Source: Linyphia triangularis (Eukaryota; Arthropoda; Arachnida; Araneae; Linyphiidae). From it: a stretch of 64,000 nt of DNA. A program made the position numbers and the translations under genes. Position 1 is the stretch's first letter, and the number at the start of each line of letters is the position of its first letter. The stretch lies in contig OZ021731.1 of the NCBI GenBank assembly GCA_963978545.1, forward strand, positions 27,914,093 through 27,978,092. Reading direction: 5' to 3'. This document shows positions 12,101 through 20,172 of the stretch, piece by piece. Under the pieces are notes generated by a model. It saw only the letters and a list, made by a program, of their open reading frames with translations, had not been told where the DNA came from and searched no databases.

Positions 12101-15100
12101 GCTTTGATTTCCGCTAATTTCAAACTTGATTTTTGATTAATTGAAAGCTTAAAGATAAAGAATAATTGCACTGCTCAAATATATTCGTTGGATAACACTA
12201 GAAAATACAAAAAATATTCATTTTCCTCACTTGTGCAAGTCCCTCATTGCAATTGATTTTTAAAAATGTGTGGATGTTTCTGTTGTGATTTTATTGTAAA
12301 GCTTTTAGAATATGCTATTTCCTGAATAAGAAGTCGATCGTTAAAGTAACCTTCTAGAGCAGCATTTCCCAAACTTTTCAGGTGACTAAGCCCTTCTTGA
12401 ATGAAATTTTTCTCATGGAACACCAATTGATGTTTAGTTTTTTTATCATTTACTTATCTATAAAATTATATAACTAAGACATTTTAAAAAAATTTCATAT
12501 ACATCCGAAGTTAATATAAACAGTATGCTTGCTGCTGCAGACTTTGTCAACATCAACAAATTTCTGCACGTTGTTACAGAAATCAGTTGAAGACGCATGT
12601 CTTCTCCATCTAAACGAGCTGGATATTTAGTTATATTTTGTCTATGCACTTTGAACTGGTCATTAGAGGAAGGTACTTGTTGGACCAAAATGCAGGTAGA
12701 ACAATTTGCCTTTGAATTGATTATCCTCCCATAACTGAACTAAGAATCTTGCACTCTTAAGTAGATTCTGAATTCCAAATATAATGGCGATGAAGTCGCA
12801 CTTCAAAAGTACGAGTTCACCCCTTTTTGCACTTCTTTGACTGAGCAGTAGTGGATGGTTGATGACTTGGGTCTTACGGAAACACTTTTCTGCCGCGATC
12901 CCGCTCGACCTAAAGTTTAACAGCTTTAGAAGTTTTACCTCTCACGTAGACTCCTAACAGGAGCATACTGGCCATAGGGTTGTCCGGTGCAATCACCAGG
13001 CTGGTCAGATTCTATAAAAAATGAGCCAGTCCAGTACGAAAGCTGTTATCTTTTTTTTTTAATTTCAAACCCCCATCACTCCCACTGCTGGTGAGGCCTT
13101 TTGTTTGGTAGGGGGTCTAACTCGTAACATCAACAAATTGGAAAGAAATTAAAAAATGTGGAAACAAAAAAGAATGTGACTGTTGTTTTGCTGAGCAGAC
13201 AATTTTATTTTCTAAACTAGTATGGCTCATACACAAAAAGCCAAGCTGGAAGTTTTCAGGTAGTAATAAATAAATTACATGTTGCACAATCAAGAAGCTA
13301 AAAAGATTATACTCGTAATAAGTTTTTATGTTTAAATATCTAATGATTTATTTGTTAATTTTATACGATACTTTAAACCAAACGAGGATGTTAAGTTGAC
13401 TTAATTAAATTAATTATCAAACAATTCAATTATTAAAATATTGAATTTGGTAAAATATTTTAATTAATTTGTTATTAATAGTGAATAAATTTGATTAAAA
13501 ATTATATCGAAAATTTAGGCTTGCATGAAACTAAAATCACTGGGCCGATTTTATGTCCATGTACCCCTTACTCCTAACTAGACAAAGCGCCAATGACCGA
13601 CAAAGTTTGTGTTACTTTAAAAAACTTCAATTTTATAAGTTGGAAGCAAAAGGTAAACAATCATGTGCCCTCTATCAGTTGCTCTCAGCAAAACAAAAGA
13701 TGATAATTGTGGAGCAAGAAATTGCTAGAAATACCAAAACTACTATCTAAGAAAGTACTTTTTGCTTGATGGAAATAGCTTTGGGATTTGTTTTCTTTTT
13801 TTTAAGTAATAACAGTTTAATTTTCCCCGTCTTCATAACTTCCACAAACGGGACACAGTTTGGGAACCGCTGTTCTAGATAATCAAAAAGAATTATGAAC
13901 AAGTTATTACTTTTAGTTTAGAACTCATATTCATTTACTTTTTCCAGCACAATCAGCGTGACTTAGAGAGTGCAACTGAGACTTTATCCGAGTACCTTGA
14001 ACGGGATATTACTCAAGAAAACCTTCTAGACATCAAACAAAAGGTTCAAGATAAATACAGGTATTATTTATGATAATAAAGTTCTAATACTTAAAATATA
14101 TTAAAAGTTATGTGATAAGCGTAAGATTTTAATTGGAAATATGTTTTGCATAACTTGTGCTACTTTTATATCATTACATATTTTATTGTAATTTATTTAT
14201 ATTTTATTCACACAATTACTTCCTCTGTGCATCGTCTATTATTCTATCTGAAAGAAAAATCAATTATTTGCAATTAACTATCACAAATAGCTATGTCTTT
14301 TATAATAGACTGAGAGGCGACTGCAATTTTTGGACCCCATCGAACATCATTTTGAATTTTTTATAGAAATTGGAGAAAAGTTATTAGATTACGAATCCAC
14401 TGGTCTGCCGTGGCAAAAATGTCCGAAACTAGTCAAAAATCGACTTTTAATAAGTTGAACTAAATCCAATTGCCAAATGCGCCCTAACTTGTCAAATAAT
14501 GAGCATTTTTTTTTATTTGGTAACCCTCACTCTTTAATTTTCAAAGAAGGTTGCAGACGATTTGGATGTGTAGCTATGACTTACTTGCATCTTTCACAAA
14601 TGAGCCAAACTGGCAATAAACATTACGTCACTGATGACGTAACTGATGTCGCCAATTTGGCTTACTTTTAAAAGATACAAGTTTTCAGAGCCAGAGATCA
14701 GAAATCGTTTGCGCTTTTTCTCATTGAAAATCAAAATGCAGTGGGTTGCCAGAAGAAAAAGTTTGTTCTCTTTTTGGCAAATTATGATATATTTGGCAAT
14801 CGGATTTTAGTTCAACTCACTCCAAGTCAATTTTTGACCAGTTTCGGCCATTTTTGCCATGGCAGACCAGTTGATTCATAATCTACTCACTTTTCTCCAA
14901 TTTCTATAAAAAATTCAGAATGATGTTTGATGGGGTCCAAAAAATTGCAGTCGCCTCTCGGACTATATAATCATTCTGGTTGTGTAATTCTTAATGTTCT
15001 AATATTCCATTAATTGTACATCAAATTATACCTCTTAAAATATGGTTGTTGTTTTTTCGAAAGAGCATTTTGACAATCTATTTCAAGTACTTTGTTTTTT

Positions 15101-18100
15101 ATTCATATTATCTAGAAATTTATAGTTAATTGCTTTTAATGAACAGATGGGTTTATAATCAATGTTACTATCTTTTATAATCTTGTATGAAAGTCAATAA
15201 TTATATTTATTTCAATGACTTGGTTATGGCTGGATGCAATTTCATAATGCATTTGAATATTTTCTGTGTTGGGTACACTAATTTCTAGATTAAATGGACG
15301 ATGCTTTCTTCTCTTTAAACAAAAAGAAATACTTATGAGGCCTGTTGTCAAAAAGTCATGAGTGCTATTTTGAAAAGGGACATATTTTCCCAATCTTGTT
15401 TGATTTTACATCTTATCAAAAGTGCATATGTCAACCAAGCTTGTCCTATCTATGTTTTTACAAGCTTAGTTTGCTTTAAAAAAACTATTTTGCCCTTTCA
15501 CTTTGAATTATTCTTTAAAAGTAACTATCTTTTTAAGAATATGTGTTTGTCTAGTGCACTGGTGAGTAAACTCGTTAGTCGAAAAAGATCAACAATAAAA
15601 CGGTTAAGGTATCTTTTGAGAGCCAATAGTTGGTTTAAACTTGTTACTAACATTAAATTACACCAGATATCATAATAATCTTATTTATGGCAAAAATGAG
15701 ATCGAAACTTTATTTTGCTTACCTCTCTCCAACCCCATTACACCATTGAGAAAACATTGAAACCGCAACCTATTACTAAAAATTATTGTCTTCCTTCTCC
15801 ATGTCTTTCAAAGCAGACCACTTTTTCCATATCCCCTTTAAATCCCACGGAGTCAGCGTTGTGGGTTTCCCAAAACCCCAATGACTTTCCATTCGAAAAA
15901 ACTGGAAATGAGCTCGCTCTCCTGTGGGGGGTCACTGTCGACCATTAAAAGATCATTACTATAACTTGCAATAGGGTTGTGCGTTGGGTCATCTGCTTGG
16001 TTTATATGTCCGAGAATTTAGTCTGCATTTTATCAATGAAACAAACTCCGCCACCGCTAAGTACATGCCAAGATTCGCATACAAGAAAAATCCCTGACTA
16101 TCTTACTCTATGTCCAAAGGGTGGGGCAGTTTGACATTGAGTTCTTTAAACCTATGTCTCCCCTTTACATGCCCCACAATAGCCTATTGTTGAGGACGCT
16201 TCAAACAACTACTGCTAGGAAGATACCCCTCACTTTGAAATATACGGTATAGGGCGGGATTTAAAGTGTTAAGTAGTTCAAATACAGTGCTTCATAATTC
16301 CTTATTTTTTAACTCCAGTATTTGCATTTCATAAACGCCAATGTCAATATTAAACAGCAAACATTTCAAAAGTTACATCAGTACTCCGAGAGGCTTTTTA
16401 ACAGAGGCTAACATTGCCATTGTATTTCTCCCGACACATAGTGGTGATTATTATTATTAATTCCTGAACTGCTATTATTATTATTTCCTCAAAGTTCTGT
16501 AGAAAAGCTTCCCTCATATTTAAAATTGTTGTTTGGAAATAGTAAAGGCAATATTTGTCCACCTGTGCTTACATCAACATGGCCGACACCTCGCTTGACC
16601 GCATAGTCGAAAACAATTCGTGGCAGAGCACCTCTCGTGTTACTAAAGTGATTTACAGACCACTGTTCTAAGTGAAGAAGTTTTTGATGGGATTTATAAG
16701 TACAGTCAGTTTTCTCATGATAGTATTGTTACGAATTTCTGTATATTTGTAAATATTTCGTTGAATTAATTATGTAATACGGAAAATTTAAGTACATTTC
16801 GCATAAGGCAGTGCAAGAGTTTGTTTTTACTTTGCTTTCCTGCAATGCGTCTCTTAATGCTGGAAAACGAGTTTTACAAGAAGAAGGCCATTTAACATTA
16901 TGGTCAATAGCAATCTAGGTTCCTTGGCGAGATAGAGCCAGGTTGGCGGCAGTTTTGGCGAGAAATCACCAAACTTGGCGACACTTTCGGTCCCCGTGTA
17001 CCTGTATAGGGCTTTTCGACTGCAATCTGGAAAATTCTCCAAATTTCTATCTCTAGAAGATTCACGAAAGATTGGCTTTCCTATATATGGCCAAGAGAGC
17101 GGGTGATCGAGTGAGTTAGTTGTCTCTCAACTAGCATTGAGAGTAGTTCCGAAAGTAAACTGTATTGCATTGTCTTTTGCGTCTTGTGTATCTAGTTTTT
17201 AACTGCTATTTGTACTCCAGGGTTGTGTAAAGAGCCGTATTGAGTCTACTAGAATGGAGTCTTGAGTTGTAAAAGAATCTGCAAAGAGTTATATCGGAAT
17301 AAATTTCTGCAAGTTTTGATCTGCTTTGGCTTCAAGTCCTTCGAACCCATTCACGCAACAGTATATTAATTCAAACGCTTTAAATCCACTTCTATGAAGT
17401 TTTTCCCTTGATGGCAGCACAAGCTTCTCTTTATATCCTTTAGAGACCTGAGCTTACAAGGATATTTTTTTGTGTTTTTCCCTTTTTTTGGTAATCAAAT
17501 AACATAAAAATAATTGACCTTAAAAAAAAAATTGAAAAAAAGTCAATTTAAACGGACATTCGGTCTATGTACAACACAAAATTCAAATCTATTTTAACGA
17601 CTTTTTAAATTGACGTATCACTTAAAAATCATGTTTGAGATCAGTCTTAATTATTATTACTTGATGAATCTCAAAAAGAAGGAACTTAGATTAATTAATT
17701 ATAGTATTAATAGACTAGAAACTGTATTTTGTTCAAGATATGAAAAATTTATAAACGAAGCAGTAGAACAATGTGAACACTGATAAAGCAGTGTTGTCAC
17801 TGTTCTCTAGGTCTAAAATAATGCAAGAAACAAGGAATAAATTTGGTGCCATTTGAGTCGAGATAAAGGGAATTCAAAAGTGTGTCATTTAAGTGGACGC
17901 ACGGTCTCTAGAGGTTCGCAAACACATGGATGATTTTCAATCTTATAAGAACCCCCCCCCCCCCATCTCCCCCCACATCTTGGCCTTAAATCGTCTCATA
18001 TATTTGCCTCTAGTAAACTTCCAGAGAGAAAATAAGCTTGTGCTGCCATCCAACAGTTGAAGAACAAAGTTGGATGGAAAAAAATTCATAGAAGTTCAAA

Positions 18101-19238
18101 GTTAATAGAAGTGGGTTTCGAAGTCCTAATGGGCCTCAATGCGTTTAAATTAATACCTGTAAATAATAGAAAAGTGACCGAATTTGGAAGTCCCGTCAGT
18201 AAATAAAGGGTATAAAAAACCATTCTAAAATATTATATGTCCTTAAAACAGGGCTCTCACGGTCATTAAAAGTGTTTAATATTTTGAAACTTGTTTTCAA
18301 AGCCTTGAAAATACTTAGAGGTCCTTAAAGATCCTTAATTTTTGTGGATGTTGTGTGCCCAACTGCAAAAGTTTTAAAAATACAACTCGGACTTGCTTTC
18401 CCCGCTTGACTGCCACTTACCTGCACTGTATCGGAATTCTCTGTCATATTTGTATTAAGCATCCACCAACTTGTAACTTTTTTGGTAGAATATATAGAGT
18501 GGCCACAGAACCTGGAAATCAGGGAAATGTCAGGGAGCTTTCTAATTTTGGAAATGTCAGGGAACTTTTTAAAATTTCATGAAAATCAGAGAAATTTTGT
18601 ATTGTTATGGCACGTTCAGCCATATTTTGGCGCTATTTACATGGAGATTTGTAGTGGTAAGCCATTAGAAGTTTGATGTTACAGAATAATTTAAACTTTT
18701 CATTACCAGCAAAACTATTTTTTTAAAAATTGCATATTATCTCTTTAGCATACATGTTCTTCAGGGTGTCTAGACATCTGGAAAACCTAAGAAAATTGGA
18801 AATTTGAAAAAAAGTTTGCCCTAAAATCAGGGAATTTTTTAGAAATCTGTCAGGGAAATCAGGAAATTATCAGGGAACTTTTTTTCCTGAATTTTGTGGC
18901 CCCCTTGATATACTTTATTAAAAATTTATATATAGACATGATGCCTGAAAAAAAAAAAATTCAATGGTCCTAAAAAACGTTACTTAGTTCCCTAAAAATC
19001 ATTGATTTTCATTCTGTGATTTGAGTGGAAAACCCTATTAAAAGGATCTGGATGATTGTTTCGCAGGATAAGAGAGAAGGTCAACACTCTTGTTTTATGC
19101 CCCATAAAAACTACACATGTTGCATGTTATTAATGTTTTATTTTCTATCGTCTTAGGTACTGTGAAAGCAGGTGTAAGGCACTTCTCGAACATGTCCACG
19201 AAGGATACGAGAAGGACTGGTGGGAGTACATCGACTGA
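3050..19238 (+). CDS. ARIH1: Ariadne-1 RBR E3 ubiquitin-protein ligase, C-terminal 310 residues (partial gene, 8 exons)
   Basis: RBR-type E3: it accepts ubiquitin from UbcH7/UBE2L3-class E2s on a RING2 cysteine and passes it to substrate; in known biology it works with neddylated cullin-RING ligases. The exons join as 3050-3116, 3817-3923, 5229-5343, 7255-7385, 10409-10550, 10942-11118, 13948-14060, 19157-19238 (934 nt). All introns are GT-AG and all phases agree. Numbering the first whole codon as 1: IBR about 23-71, RING2 about 97-143, Ariadne domain about 150-310. Catalytic Cys is 111 (GGCNHM). From memory of human HHARI, the offset is +246 with no indel, so C357, F430, E431 and E503 map to C111, F184, E185 and E257, all conserved. 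The end falls one residue short of the human 557. The N-terminal acidic region, UBA-like region and RING1 are outside the window. The ortholog call is firm at family level. Confidence 0.97.
3117..3816 (+). other. ARIH1 intron (700 bp) with a SINE-1 insertion
   Basis: GT-AG intron. It contains SINE-1 at 3507-3677; the rest is AT-rich and unassigned. The open frames reported on the minus strand here are antisense SINE and exon shadows. Confidence 0.85.
3495..3689 (+). mobile_element. SINE-1 (tRNA-derived) with 12-bp target duplication
   Basis: The SINE body is 3507-3677, flanked by CTTGTGAGAAGT (3495-3506) and CTTGTGAGTAGT (3678-3689). The head has an RNA polymerase III A box (tataatggttagcgtgc) and B box (ggttcgagtcc) in tRNA spacing. 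The body 'ggcgcattatagccctcgtg...gcgccagataatctgaaaacaacca' is shared by all copies. This copy lacks 7 bp (gctgacg) before 'gcgccag'. Confidence 0.9.
3817..3923 (+). CDS. ARIH1: ARIH1 exon: first half of the IBR domain
   Basis: Acceptor at 3815-3816 (ttgtag), donor gtaag at 3924. Encodes residues 23-57 plus two bases of C58: [13 protein letters not shown], then V-T-C-R-C-R-H-T-F. The zinc ligands C30, C35, C51 and C53 are present. Position 54 is Arg (CGT) where relatives I recall have Gly in a CKCG motif. It is too split and short to be picked up as an open frame. Confidence 0.93.
4012..4439. mobile_element. TIR element (CAGGGTTCCCACT...GTGGGAACCCTG), 6-bp target duplication
   Basis: Element 4018-4433, with perfect 12-bp inverted ends and flanks TTTACA at 4012-4017 and 4434-4439. 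The interior is made of repeated 'ccttgaaa(a/g)tgctta' motifs. A second copy, also with a 6-bp duplication, lies at 18249-19037. Ends of this kind are hAT-like, but hAT duplications are normally 8 bp. Lies in an ARIH1 intron. Confidence 0.8.
4440..5228 (+). other. ARIH1 intron remainder, no recognised feature
   Basis: AT-rich intronic DNA ending in the polypyrimidine tract and acceptor 'attattttttcag' at 5228. I see no repeat family member or reading frame of note. Confidence 0.6.
5229..5343 (+). CDS. ARIH1: ARIH1 exon: second half of the IBR and the IBR-RING2 linker
   Basis: The first base completes C58; then 38 codons, [13 protein letters not shown]... to ...[19 protein letters not shown] ligands C58, C61, H66 and C71 are present. 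Donor is gtaaat at 5344. '[13 protein letters not shown]' differs from the 'WLKKWIKKCDDD' I recall from fly and human, showing moderate divergence. Confidence 0.96.
5401..5443 (+). repeat. CT/T microsatellite
   Basis: 'tctctctctctc' followed by a run of about 22 T just downstream of the donor of the 5229-5343 exon. Simple sequence. Confidence 0.8.
5598..5860. mobile_element. hAT-like end fragment ('gtttcccaaagtgtgggtc')
   Basis: The string 'ccgtttcccaaagtgtgggtc' and the later 'gggtcgctcaaaattcgg...gggtcgcaatgat' resemble the termini and subterminal 'GGGTCGC' motifs of Charlie/Zaphod-type hAT elements. No matching opposite end was found, so it is a fragment. The open frame at 5599-5853 is not a plausible gene. 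Confidence 0.4.
6058..7200 (+). repeat. ~316-bp tandem array, 4 units, inside an ARIH1 intron
   Basis: The phrase 'ctgatttgagctagtttttcc' starts at 6058, 6373, 6689 and 6966, giving steps of 315, 316 and 277. Units 3 and 4 share a ~35-bp deletion (the attgaatcatctttcctgc segment). Units differ by only a few bases, so the array is young. Each unit ends 'cactctcatccctgcaataa', resembling the CTCATCCCTG terminus of the element at 8837-10013. The last unit stops 55 bp before the RING2 exon. Confidence 0.92.
7255..7385 (+). CDS. ARIH1: ARIH1 exon: catalytic RING2 domain
   Basis: Acceptor tacag at 7250-7254, donor gtgagt at 7386. Residues 97-139 plus two bases of W140: [20 protein letters not shown]. 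The catalytic cysteine codon is TGC at 7297-7299 (C111). Zinc ligands are C98, C101, C116, C121, C126, C129 and H136, with the last one (C143) in the next exon. All are intact, so the enzyme is predicted active. The ORF starting at 7184 runs through the intron in this frame; its ATG is not the start. Confidence 0.97.
7475..7855. mobile_element. TIR element (CAAAGTGACCAC...GTGACCACCCTG), 5-bp target duplication
   Basis: Element 7480-7850 flanked by TATTA on both sides (7475-7479, 7851-7855). Its interior is rich in 'tcagggaa' and 'ggaaaacc' motifs. A second copy lies nested at 18495-18907 with flanks ATATA. Confidence 0.75.
7856..8830 (+). other. ARIH1 intron, no recognised feature
   Basis: Very AT-rich intronic DNA. 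I find no open frame, inverted repeat or copy of another family here. Confidence 0.5.
8837..10013. mobile_element. TIR element (CAGGGATGAGA...CTCATCCCTG), ~1.18 kb, no transposase seen
   Basis: The left end 'taatattcagggatgaga' and the right end 'cactctcatccctgaatatta' are inverted repeats of about 18 bp. The interior holds a degenerate ~100-bp tandem repeat (about 8950-9290) marked by 'cgtcgatataatc' at 9099 and 9198. The 87-residue minus-strand frame at 9043-9306 falls in this repeat and shows the repeat period as protein repetition, so I do not call it a gene. Confidence 0.65.
10007..10212 (+). mobile_element. SINE-1 with 13-bp target duplication
   Basis: SINE body 10020-10199, flanked by CCCTGAATATTAC (10007-10019 and 10200-10212). 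The insertion is in the right terminus of the 8837-10013 element and is therefore younger. A box 'tatagtggttagcatgc' and B box 'ggtttgagtcc' are visible. Confidence 0.92.
10409..10550 (+). CDS. ARIH1: ARIH1 exon: end of RING2 and start of the Ariadne domain
   Basis: Acceptor tgcag at 10404-10408, donor gtagg at 10551. One base completes W140, then 47 codons (141-187), beginning YNCNRYDE. C143 is the last RING2 zinc ligand. F184 and E185 (ttt gag at 10539-10544) correspond to F430/E431 of HHARI, which hold the Ariadne domain over the catalytic site. No long open frame marks this exon. Confidence 0.96.
10551..10941 (+). other. ARIH1 intron (391 bp)
   Basis: GT-AG intron, AT-rich, with no insertions recognised. 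Confidence 0.8.
10942..11118 (+). CDS. ARIH1: ARIH1 exon: Ariadne domain helices
   Basis: Acceptor ctacag, donor gtaggt at 11119. Codons 188-246: [19 protein letters not shown]... to ...[10 protein letters not shown]. The '[27 protein letters not shown]' core is nearly invariant in animals. Residue 214 is Ile where Lys is usual (FLKKAVD). An internal Met at 10954 is not a start. Confidence 0.96.
11119..11794 (+). other. ARIH1 intron, first part, unassigned
   Basis: AT-rich. An 88-residue frame at 11341-11607 has no recognisable domain and no splice support, so I leave it unnamed. Confidence 0.45.
11795..12270 (+). repeat. Family G interspersed repeat with GTCACGTGAC
   Basis: This segment is the reverse complement of 49868-50320 at good similarity (shared 'aagtagagaaaaaatcatgaaaa', 'gttttttggttttattttt' and 'tcacttgtgcaagt'). 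Both carry the 10-bp palindrome GTCACGTGAC (here 12087-12096), a perfect match to the CLEAR/USF/TFE E-box. Confidence 0.7.
12352..13880. mobile_element. hAT-like transposon, ~1.5 kb, 8-bp target duplication
   Basis: Ends CAGCATTTCCCAAAC (12360) and GTTTGGGAACCGCTG (to 13872) form the inverted repeat typical of Charlie-type hAT elements. Flanks are TTCTAGAG and TTCTAGAT (7 of 8 identical). It contains a nested Family H repeat (about 12953-13570). No hAT transposase domain was recognised; frames at 12458-12688 and 13553-13750 give no family signature. Confidence 0.8.
12953..13570. repeat. Family H interspersed repeat (nested in hAT)
   Basis: The left part 'catactggccatagggttgtc.ggtgcaatcaccag' and the right end 'gccgattttatgtcc' match 62864-63760. 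Bracketed by direct ACTCCTAAC (about 12950-12958 and 13569-13577), which may be its target duplication. Confidence 0.6.
13948..14060 (+). CDS. ARIH1: ARIH1 exon: Ariadne domain, with the E503 equivalent
   Basis: Acceptor tttccag, donor gtatt at 14061. Codons 247-283 plus two bases of R284: [20 protein letters not shown], then the '[11 protein letters not shown]' end. E257 matches HHARI E503, an autoinhibition contact. It starts with His where Asn or Asp is usual. Confidence 0.96.
14308..14963. mobile_element. Foldback-A copy 2 (full length)
   Basis: 656 bp with long inverted arms (about 150 bp clearly pairing, more with gaps). The left end is GACTGAGAGGCGACTGC and the right end GCAGTCGCCTCTCGGAC, each bounded by TA. 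The centre holds ttacgtcactgatgacgtaa (14623-14642), two CRE-like half sites facing each other. Contains no transposase. Confidence 0.9.
14966..15689 (+). other. ARIH1 last intron, unassigned segment
   Basis: Frames at 15175-15393 (minus) and 15358-15675 (105 residues, plus) show no known domain, composition bias typical of noncoding AT-rich DNA, and no splice context. Confidence 0.4.
15690..15800 (-). repeat. SINE-2 body fragment
   Basis: 'acctctctccaaccccattacaccattgag...acattgaaaccgc' is the reverse complement of the 'cctcaatgtcctctcgttggtg.ggtg.agttggagag' segment shared with 39655, 59190 and 28180. The open frame at 15715-15948 overlaps it. Confidence 0.45.
15801..16722 (+). other. ARIH1 last intron, unassigned segment
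   Basis: Slightly GC-richer in 15800-16250. I see no domain-bearing frame and no copy of the other families. Confidence 0.4.
16723..17364 (+). mobile_element. solo LTR, Ty3/gypsy-type, 634 bp, 4-bp target duplication
   Basis: The LTR spans 16727-17360, starts TGTTACGA and ends CGCAACA (TG...CA, imperfect short inverted repeat), with GTAT on both sides (16723-16726, 17361-17364). A TATA-like box 'ctatatatgg' (17082-17087) and an AATAAA (17298-17303) lie in sense order. No internal region, primer-binding site or polypurine tract follows, so it is a solo LTR. Same orientation as ARIH1, in its last intron. Confidence 0.8.
17365..18165. mobile_element. long-TIR foldback element (AAGCTTGTGCTGCCATC arms)
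   Basis: The left arm (about 17365-17450: 'attaattcaaacgc...ccacttctatgaag...gatggcagcacaagctt') is inverted in the right arm (about 18025-18165: 'aagcttgtgctgccatc...ttcatagaag...gaagtgggttt...gcgtttaaattaat'). The interior includes a C13 run at 17952-17964. The LTR abuts its left end, so the LTR may have inserted in the terminal repeat. Confidence 0.7.
17952..17978 (-). other. C-tract, possible G-quadruplex on the minus strand
   Basis: A run of 13 C followed by 'atctcccccc' on the plus strand. The complementary strand has enough G tracts for a quadruplex. Confidence 0.55.
18243..19043. mobile_element. TIR element (CAGGGCTCTCAC...GTGGAAAACCCTA) split by a nested element; 6-bp duplication
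   Basis: Second copy of the 4018-4433 family, at 18249-19037, with TTAAAA on each side. It is interrupted at the place matching 'agaatatcctttatt' of the intact copy by the element 18495-18907. The open frames at 18355-18582 and 18482-18676 cross the junction and are artefacts. Confidence 0.78.
18490..18912. mobile_element. nested TIR element (GAGTGGCCAC...GTGGCCCCCTTG), 5-bp duplication
   Basis: Element 18495-18907 flanked by ATATA (18490-18494, 18908-18912). Same family as 7480-7850, and younger than the element it interrupts. Confidence 0.78.
19157..19238 (+). CDS. ARIH1: ARIH1 terminal coding exon and stop
   Basis: Acceptor cttag at 19152-19156. One base completes R284, then 26 codons (285-310), [20 protein letters not shown]... 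ending WWEYID, and TGA at 19236-19238. The '[13 protein letters not shown]' end is the conserved ARIH1 C-terminus. The preceding intron is 5,096 bp, the longest in the window. Confidence 0.96.
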
Positions 19239-20172
19239 GGTTGCCTTTTAAAAGCTCAGAATTCCCCGAAGAAAAGGAAAACCACAAATTTGAGCCAGAA
19301 AAACACCCAAGAAGAACCCTCCCCAACGTCCAACCGAAAGCGATAATGGAAAAAAAAAAATTGTAGAATCTTTACTGCCACGGACAATAAACATGATCTT
19401 TTAATTTGTGTTTTGAGTGTGCTGTAATAATGGAAAATCGAAATGTTCAACTAGTTTTTATCTGTGAACTGGCGAAATGAATTGTTTTATTTGCCGGCTG
19501 ATTCACAAATAGGGTTCTTTTAGATTCAGGTGGAGATGTGCTCTCTTGCGATAATTGTCACTTTTCGATTGTAGATAATGTGTTATTATCAAACCTTATG
19601 TGAGGTTTACTATTTTTTTTTTTCTTTTTAACAAATCACGCATGCGGTTTTACACGTTTCTTTTCATGTTGACACTTGGATAAAGATGTTTACTAAGTTT
19701 CGATTAATTTATTTTATATTTCAGTTGGAAACTTATGCGGTTTATTTATATCTGTGAAGAATGACCCAATCATATTGATGTAAAAAATATGAATTATGTA
19801 TTTGCAAGTTACTTGTTATAGAATATTTTAAAAGCACTTTTCTATTTTGTTAGGATTTAAGTTTTGATCACTGTTCTGATATTTTTTTTTAAACAATTCC
19901 TGCTGTTAAATTTTAGAAAAAAATTCAAAAGAGGGTTATTTTATGCTATGCTATATTGAATATAATTTATTTGTTTATAATACTCATATAAAAAAAAAAT
20001 TCATCAAAATATATAAACTTTAAATAAAAGTTATTAAAATTTAAATTGGGTGCTATTGGACCTTTTGCTCTGTTTCCCTATTTGTCTCTTGATGAAAAGT
20101 AATATTATTTGGGAAACGCATGTTAATAAATTAGTGTAAAAAGCTCTTCCTTGTATGTATGACCTTAATAAA
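19239..20172 (+). terminator. ARIH1: ARIH1 3' UTR with candidate polyadenylation signals
   Basis: AATAAA hexamers at 19386-19391 (148 bp after the stop), 20023-20028 and 20167-20172. The first is a plausible proximal site; which ones are used cannot be told from sequence. The minus-strand frame at 19256-19450 is a shadow of the UTR. Confidence 0.6.
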
